Of a stretch of 6,083 nt of DNA, positions 1 through 3,249 are shown one piece after another. Position 1 is the stretch's first letter; every line of letters begins with the position of its first letter. The notes under the pieces were generated by a model, which was given only the letters and a program-made list of their open reading frames with translations, was not told the DNA's origin and did not search any database. The position numbers and the translations under genes were made by a program. The DNA lies in NCBI GenBank assembly GCA_003171235.1, contig PMYM01000103.1, positions 11,257 through 17,339 on the forward strand. Direction: 5' to 3'. Origin of the DNA: Phycisphaerales bacterium. GTDB taxonomy: Bacteria; Planctomycetota; Phycisphaerae; SM23-33.

Positions 1-110
1 GGTTCTGTTAGAGCCCCTTAGCCGCCCAAGGGCGGGATTGCCCTCCGGCATGGCAAAAAGGCCCCCCCGGGCCGCGGCGGATTTGTTTAACGACGCGGGG
101 CTTTCCCCGC

Positions 111-139
111 TTGTCGGGTTCCGGGCGGCAACGTACAAT
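111..139 (+). promoter_or_regulatory. Predicted sigma70-type promoter of the TPR gene
   Basis: TTGTCG (111-116) and TACAAT (134-139) match the -35 and -10 consensus at 4/6 and 5/6 positions and are exactly 17 bp apart. A perfect 6-bp GC hairpin (95-100 with 105-110, loop CTTT) ends directly before the -35 box. Transcription would start near 146, giving a leader of about 85 nt before the ATG at 230. This supports the 230 start over an in-frame ATG at 38, which lies upstream of the promoter. The rest of 1-229 shows no gene. Prediction by eye only. Confidence 0.45.
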
Positions 140-229
140 GCTCGTAGGAGGCCGCGGTCTCCGACGTCATCAACCGTAACCGGTGGTGTCATCCGGGAGG
201 GGGCCGTCGCCTCACTAGAGCAGTTGGCA

Positions 230-1591
230 ATGAATGATTGGTCCAAAGCCGAGGATCGCGTAGAGAAAGCTCAGGAGTTGTACGAGTCCGGGCAGTACCG
301 GGACGCCGCCCGCGAATTGCGCAAGGCCATAGAGATCAATCCCTACAACGCCTCCTGGCATTTCAACCTGGCCCTGGCGCTGGACGCCATGAGCGCCTAC
401 GACCAGGCCATCGCCGCTTACCACAACGCCTGGCAGCTCGAGCCGGAGGACCTGGAGGCGCTCAACGCCCTGGGCATCGACTACAGCCGCACCGGCAAGT
501 ACGAAAAGGCCCTGGAGTGTTTTGAACGGCTGGAACGCATCAACCCCGCCTACGAGCCCTCCTACTGCAACCGCATCCTCACCTACGCCCAGATGGGGCG
601 GCACGACCAGGCGGACCTGATGTTCCACCTGGCCCGCCAGGTCAAAGACGAATGCCCGCTCTGCCTGTTCAACATCGGCGACAGCCTGTATGACCGCGGG
701 CTCTACCCGCGGGCCGTCGCCTGCTGGAAACGCGTGCTGGAACTGGACGACGAGCACCCCCAGGCCCACGCCCGCATCGCCGAGGCCTACTGGTCCATGG
801 GCAAGCTGGAGCAGGCCAGAGAGTCGTTCCTGGAGGAACTGCGGCTGGAGCCGGGCGACCTGGACACCCTGCTGGACATGGGCCAGTTGCAGACGGAGAT
901 GGGCCAGTATGACGAGGCGTCGGAGAAATTCCGCCGCGTCCTGGAACAGGAGCCCGAGAACGCCTCGGCCCATTTCGGCCTGGGCGAGGTGGCCTTCCTC
1001 CGGGGCGATTTCAAAACGGCCCAGGAACAGTTGCGGCTGGTCATTCGCCTGGACCGGCGCTTCCCCGGCGCCCACCAGCGGCTGGGGGAGGTGCTGCTGC
1101 GGCAGGGGCAAATCAAGCAGGCGGGCATCCACCTGCTGGCTGAACTGCGGCACACCGGCGACGATCCGCAAGCGACCATGGAACTGGGGCAGTTGCTGAT
1201 CGAGGCTCAAAAGATCAAGCAGGCCAACGCCCTGCTGGCCCGGCTGGTCGCCCGCCATCCCGGCAACCCGCTGGCCCAGCATACCCTGGCCGTCAGTTAT
1301 CTGCTGATGGGCCAGCTCCCCCAGGGCATCCTCCACTGCCGTAAGGCCCTGGCCCTCAAGTTCGATTACCCGCTGGCCCTGTACAACCTGGCCCAGGCGT
1401 ACTACCGGCTGGGCAATCGCCGCCGCGGGCGGCATTACGTCGCCAAGGCCCTGCGTGCCCTCCCCGACGACGCCGACGTCCGCACTCTGGCCGCCCGGCT
1501 GGGGGTCATCAGCCCCGCTCAGCGACTGACCTATCGCCTTGGCCGCTGGGTCCGCCGCTGGCGCCCGTCGGCCCTCTGGCGATTCTGGTAA
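230..1591 (+). CDS. Tetratricopeptide repeat (TPR) protein, twelve tandem repeats
   Basis: A 453-residue protein built almost entirely of TPRs, helix-turn-helix units that stack into a superhelical scaffold for binding proteins or peptides. Twelve consecutive 34-residue repeats run without a gap from residue 7 to 414, with the usual small and aromatic positions (for example LGIDYSRTGKYEKALECF in repeat 3) and frequent Pro at the end of helix B. Residues 415-453 are a basic tail rich in Trp and Arg (GRWVRRWRPSALWRFW), possibly a membrane- or nucleic-acid-contacting segment. No signal peptide, transmembrane helix or catalytic domain is seen, so the role is probably scaffold or adaptor with an unknown partner. 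The frame stays open upstream to an ATG at 38, but that stretch is Arg/Pro-rich, lacks TPR character and includes the predicted promoter, so the ATG at 230 is preferred; its ribosome binding site is weak (GAG about 10 nt upstream). It is convergent with the restriction-modification genes, with no evident functional link. Confidence 0.85.
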   Translation: MNDWSKAEDRVEKAQELYESGQYRDAARELRKAIEINPYNASWHFNLALALDAMSAYDQAIAAYHNAWQLEPEDLEALNALGIDYSRTGKYEKALECFERLERINPAYEPSYCNRILTYAQMGRHDQADLMFHLARQVKDECPLCLFNIGDSLYDRGLYPRAVACWKRVLELDDEHPQAHARIAEAYWSMGKLEQARESFLEELRLEPGDLDTLLDMGQLQTEMGQYDEASEKFRRVLEQEPENASAHFGLGEVAFLRGDFKTAQEQLRLVIRLDRRFPGAHQRLGEVLLRQGQIKQAGIHLLAELRHTGDDPQATMELGQLLIEAQKIKQANALLARLVARHPGNPLAQHTLAVSYLLMGQLPQGILHCRKALALKFDYPLALYNLAQAYYRLGNRRRGRHYVAKALRALPDDADVRTLAARLGVISPAQRLTYRLGRWVRRWRPSALWRFW

Positions 1592-1663
1592 GCCCCCTGC
1601 CCCGTCCACACGCCTGCGCACTCGCACCGCGTGAAATAGGTGTCTGTCCCGAATGGTGAAGGT

Positions 1664-1702
1664 GTAGGGTGGGACGAATCGGCCGAAGGCCGATGTCCCA
1701 CC
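1664..1702 (+). repeat. REP-like unit, forward half of an inverted dyad
   Basis: A 39-nt unit: the tetranucleotide GTAG, then a hairpin with an 8-bp outer stem (GGTGGGAC with GTCCCACC), a GAA/T internal loop, a 6-bp inner stem (TCGGCC with GGCCGA) and a GAA loop. A GTAG head followed by an imperfect palindrome is the layout of REP sequences mobilised by RAYT (REP-associated tyrosine) transposases. No RAYT gene is in this window, so the assignment rests on structure alone. It pairs with the inverted unit at 1722-1760. Confidence 0.7.
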
Positions 1703-1721
1703 GCCACAATTCCAGAAGAAC

Positions 1722-1760
1722 GGTGGGAGACCGCCCTGCGGGCGGTTTCTCCCACCCTAC
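1722..1760 (-). repeat. REP-like unit, reverse half of an inverted dyad
   Basis: The minus strand again starts with GTAG and again is exactly 39 nt: a 9-bp stem (GGTGGGAGA with TCTCCCACC), an AA bulge, a 6-bp stem (CCGCCC with GGGCGG) and a GCA loop. It matches the 1664-1702 unit at 31 of 39 positions. Six of the eight differences form three compensatory base-pair exchanges, one is G-T to A-T, and one lies in the loop. The two units face each other across a 19-bp spacer, giving an 11-bp perfect outer inverted repeat (1664-1674 with 1750-1760), a BIME-like arrangement. Confidence 0.7.
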
Positions 1761-1781
1761 CCAACTGCCCCCTCCCCGCCT

Positions 1782-1834
1782 GGTGGAACAGGTTTGTAAC
1801 CTGTTCCATGCACAGGTTGAAAACCTGTGCCACC
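1782..1834. repeat. Double-hairpin palindromic repeat
   Basis: Two perfect hairpins lie side by side. The first is GGAACAGGTT (1785-1794) with AACCTGTTCC (1798-1807), loop TGT. The second is GCACAGGTT (1810-1818) with AACCTGTGC (1822-1830), loop GAA. Flanking GGTG (1782-1785) and CACC (1831-1834) can close a three-way junction. Both stems share the core ACAGGTT/AACCTGT. The minus-strand reading TGFQPVHGTGYKPVPPG is a peptide I recall from spurious predicted proteins in repeat-rich genomes, so this is probably a dispersed family. Confidence 0.65.
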
Positions 1835-1946
1835 GGACGGCCGCGAAACCCCCGGTAACGGGTCCGCTGAGCGAACAAAGGCAGTGCCCTGACCGGCCGA
1901 GGGGTTGGGTCCGCCCTGCCGACGGTGTGATTGCCCGGCGGGCTTG

Positions 1947-1969
1947 CCCCGCCTGGTGGAACATGTTTG
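1947..1969 (+). repeat. Partial second copy of the left part of the double-hairpin repeat
   Basis: Positions 1947-1969 match 1774-1796 at 22 of 23 bases, including the identical 17-mer CCCCGCCTGGTGGAACA. The match stops at 1969, where the terminal inverted repeat of the next element begins. The copy therefore looks truncated or interrupted by that element; the missing half does not reappear at the element's other end. Confidence 0.6.
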
Positions 1970-2199
1970 GCCGGGTGGCATGGTCACGCTTCTTTTCGCG
2001 TGACCATGTCGAGATGTTAGAATTCCGTCATGTCCTTGGGAAACACGTCAAGTCCGGGTGGCATGGCAGTCCGCGTCTCTTGCGGGCGGCCATGAAAGAC
2101 CTTGGCAACCCGGGTGTCTGCCCACAACAGTATGATCCTGCCGTAACTGAAAGGCCAAACATGGTCACGCAAAAAGCAGCGTGACCATGCCACCCGGCC
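1969..2199. mobile_element. 231-bp non-coding element with 40-bp terminal inverted repeats (MITE- or BIME-like)
   Basis: Positions 1969-2008 are the inverted copy of 2160-2199 at 38 of 40 positions; the outer 21 bp match perfectly and both differences fall in the loops. Each end is also a hairpin with the 11-bp stem CATGGTCACGC/GCGTGACCATG (1979-1989 with 1998-2008; 2160-2170 with 2179-2189). A third hairpin lies inside (2062-2074 with 2082-2094; 13 positions, one mismatch, one wobble). No protein is encoded. The right end lies 2 bp beyond the stop codon of the 121-residue gene, so that hairpin may shape the 3' end of its transcript. No target-site duplication is evident at the ends. It could be a transposable MITE or a pair of inverted REP units with a spacer. 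Confidence 0.6.
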
Positions 2200-2201
2200 G
2201 G

Positions 2202-2567
2202 TTATCGCGCGGCATTTCGACCGACGTTCGCTTTAAAGGCCGCCCAGAACTCCACTTGCTTCTTCTCCCGGTCTGTGTCGTAATACCAGGAAATCCCGTA
2301 TGCCTTGGCAAGCAGAGGTTGGAACTCAGATACAATCCCTGGGGTATTCGAGTGTTCCATGTAGTAGATTGCAAGGTATCTGTATCTGTCGTTCTTCGAC
2401 ATGTCCTCTGCAATGCCCTTAAGTTCCTGATATCCAAGGTTCCAACATTCCTTGAGCTCAGATTCAAATCCTCCGACATCGAACGCATAACGCTGATTAA
2501 GCTGAGCCAGATACTTCTCAAGGATGGGCTTCGCCTTCTGGAGTCGCATTTTGGTCAATCGGTACAT
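2202..2567 (-). CDS. Hypothetical protein, 121 residues
   Basis: Not a family I recognise. The protein is soluble-looking, with no signal peptide or transmembrane helix, and is rich in charged and aromatic residues: Lys-rich and probably helical at the N-terminus (RLQKAKPILEKYLAQLNQ), then Tyr/Trp-rich stretches (RYRYLAIYYMEH around 61-72, ISWYY at 92-96). The start at 2567 is set by a clear ribosome binding site six bases upstream; an in-frame start at 2645 would add 26 residues without one. It is the last gene of the leftward group, after a remnant of a Type IIG enzyme, so it may be an accessory gene of the restriction-modification locus left from an earlier arrangement. GC is lower than in the flanking TPR gene (45% in a hand-counted 60-bp sample). 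The stop lies 2 bp from the repeat element. That it is a real gene is fairly secure; its function is unknown. Confidence 0.65.
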   Translation of the reverse strand: MYRLTKMRLQKAKPILEKYLAQLNQRYAFDVGGFESELKECWNLGYQELKGIAEDMSKNDRYRYLAIYYMEHSNTPGIVSEFQPLLAKAYGISWYYDTDREKKQVEFWAAFKANVGRNAAR

Positions 2568-2573
2568 GGGTGT

Positions 2574-2579
2574 TCCTTT
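2574..2579 (-). promoter_or_regulatory. Ribosome binding site for the 121-residue gene
   Basis: AAAGGA on the minus strand, followed by a 6-nt spacer (ACACCC) and ATG at 2567. It is the best Shine-Dalgarno match seen upstream of any start in the window and decides this start over the ATG at 2645. Confidence 0.7.
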
Positions 2580-2586
2580 GCTTTTG

Positions 2587-2652
2587 TTACTTGGCCAACG
2601 TCGAGATTTGGCAACGAGCTTCAACCACCTTGTTCCGGTAATCACTCGTCAT
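2587..2652 (-). CDS. Possible 21-residue ORF overlapping the remnant stop
   Basis: A 21-codon ORF starting MTSDYRNKVVEAR. Its ATG overlaps the TGA of the upstream remnant as ATGA, and GGAG lies 8 nt before it. The arrangement copies the junction between the intact Type IIG enzyme and the 155-residue gene. It may be the decayed start of a former accessory gene, or chance. The sequence resembles nothing I recognise. It ends just before the ribosome binding site of the 121-residue gene. Confidence 0.3.
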   Translation of the reverse strand: MTSDYRNKVVEARCQISTLAK

Positions 2653-2777
2653 TGTGGTCGCTCCACAATAGCGATCTCTTCGCCCGTCAAGCCGTACAGG
2701 TCGTAAACCAACCGGTCTATTTCCGCGTTCGTCGTGTTAATCTGGCGTCCGTTGCAACCTACCCAATCATGCTTCAT
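2649..2777 (-). pseudogene. 3'-end remnant of a second Type IIG (Eco57I-like) enzyme
   Basis: The minus strand encodes 42 codons whose last 31 closely follow the C-terminus of the intact enzyme next door: AEIDRLVYDLYGLT and EEIAIVE are shared, with 24 of 28 residues identical over the aligned part. At DNA level 2661-2747 matches 3261-3347 at about 78% (68 of 87 by hand count), mostly with synonymous-type differences, so this is a diverged homologue rather than a fresh duplication. Similarity stops upstream of about 2747; the ATG at 2777, with no ribosome binding site, is probably accidental. No methyltransferase or nuclease domain remains. It sits directly after the 155-residue gene, as expected if an older Type IIG gene was replaced or deleted and left only its tail. 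Confidence 0.75.
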
Positions 2778-2781
2778 GACA

Positions 2782-3249
2782 CTATTGGGCATTGGCCAGG
2801 AATTCTTCAATCTGTCGGTTTATGCATCGCATTTCAACGCGCTTCCCACACTGTGTCTTGGCAAACGCAGACTTCATCCGCCTGAGCCTCGTCTCATCAC
2901 CGACGCACCGCCTGGGATAGATAACCGTCCTTGCCTCTCTGGGTAGGAGCCGGAATGGCACATCAATCATGTTCGGAGGCGGGTACAAACAGTTTTCCCC
3001 GTCCGAAAACCCCACGTTCGCGATCATCACGGGAAATGAGCTAAGGTTGAGTACATCGATCGTGAGAAAGTTCTCCGTAGGGGTATTGCCTGAAACCACC
3101 TTTATGGCTTTCCCAACACTGATTCTCAATCGCACCTTATCACGCCGGACCTCCCTTAGGTGCGCAAACAACCCAAACAGGGCACCGAAAAAGGCTATTG
3201 TAACACCTGCTATTGCCACGAACTCTGTAACTGTCAGCGTGTTATTCAT
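2782..3249 (-). CDS. Single-pass membrane protein coupled to the Type IIG enzyme, 155 residues
   Basis: Unknown family. Residues 9-29 form one hydrophobic helix (FVAIAGVTIAFFGALFGLFA), followed by the basic HLREVRRDKVRLR, so by the positive-inside rule the C-terminal part should be cytoplasmic. Residues 37-115 alternate hydrophobic and polar positions like a small beta-sandwich (LTIDVLNLSSFPVMIANVGF), and 116-155 look helical and basic. From general memory, similar layouts occur in unnamed single-TM proteins with an Ig-like domain. Its ATG overlaps the stop of the restriction-modification gene as ATGA, and GGAGAG 9 nt upstream, inside that gene, can serve as ribosome binding site, so translation is probably coupled. 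Production in step with the enzyme suggests a partner role, for example membrane anchoring, sensing or control, but nothing in the sequence proves it. No catalytic motif is seen. GC is lower than in the methyltransferase core. Confidence 0.7.
   Translation of the reverse strand: MNNTLTVTEFVAIAGVTIAFFGALFGLFAHLREVRRDKVRLRISVGKAIKVVSGNTPTENFLTIDVLNLSSFPVMIANVGFSDGENCLYPPPNMIDVPFRLLPREARTVIYPRRCVGDETRLRRMKSAFAKTQCGKRVEMRCINRQIEEFLANAQ

Larger units (their letters stand above)
1592..2201. other. Gene-free convergent intergenic region filled with palindromic repeats
   Basis: About 610 bp between two converging gene groups. Open frames here are accidental: their translations are the repeats themselves (for example TGFQPVHGTGYKPVPPG on the minus strand). 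The region holds the REP-like dyad, the double hairpin, its partial copy and the long inverted-repeat element listed separately, plus a small hairpin GGCGGG/CCCGCC (1937-1942 with 1948-1953). No oligo-T-tailed intrinsic terminator is seen for either flanking gene, so these hairpins may serve as transcript ends. Positions 1592-1660 and 1835-1930 show nothing recognisable. Confidence 0.8.

Noticed and set aside
55..73. Minus-strand intrinsic terminator (GGCCC/GGGCC hairpin followed by five T)
   Set aside because: The stem is only 5 bp with a short T-run, and no minus-strand gene lies upstream of it; it may be chance in GC-rich sequence.
38..229. N-terminal extension of the TPR protein from an ATG at 38
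   Set aside because: The 64 extra residues are Arg/Pro-rich and lack TPR features, and the stretch contains the predicted promoter and a GC hairpin.
215..1627. Long minus-strand open frame (470 codons) opposite the TPR gene
   Set aside because: It is a shadow of GC-rich coding sequence. The translation is Gly/Gln/Val-rich with no domain, while the plus strand gives twelve regular TPRs.
1509..1987. Several short open frames across the intergenic repeats on both strands
   Set aside because: Their sequences are translations of palindromic repeats, with no consistent start or ribosome binding site.
1664..2199. CRISPR array
   Set aside because: The repeats are palindromes of different sequence and irregular spacing, with no repeat-spacer periodicity and no cas gene.
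2181..2885. Plus-strand open frame of 234 codons
   Set aside because: It lies opposite the 121-residue gene, the enzyme remnant and the end of the membrane gene. It has no recognisable domain and starts inside a repeat hairpin.
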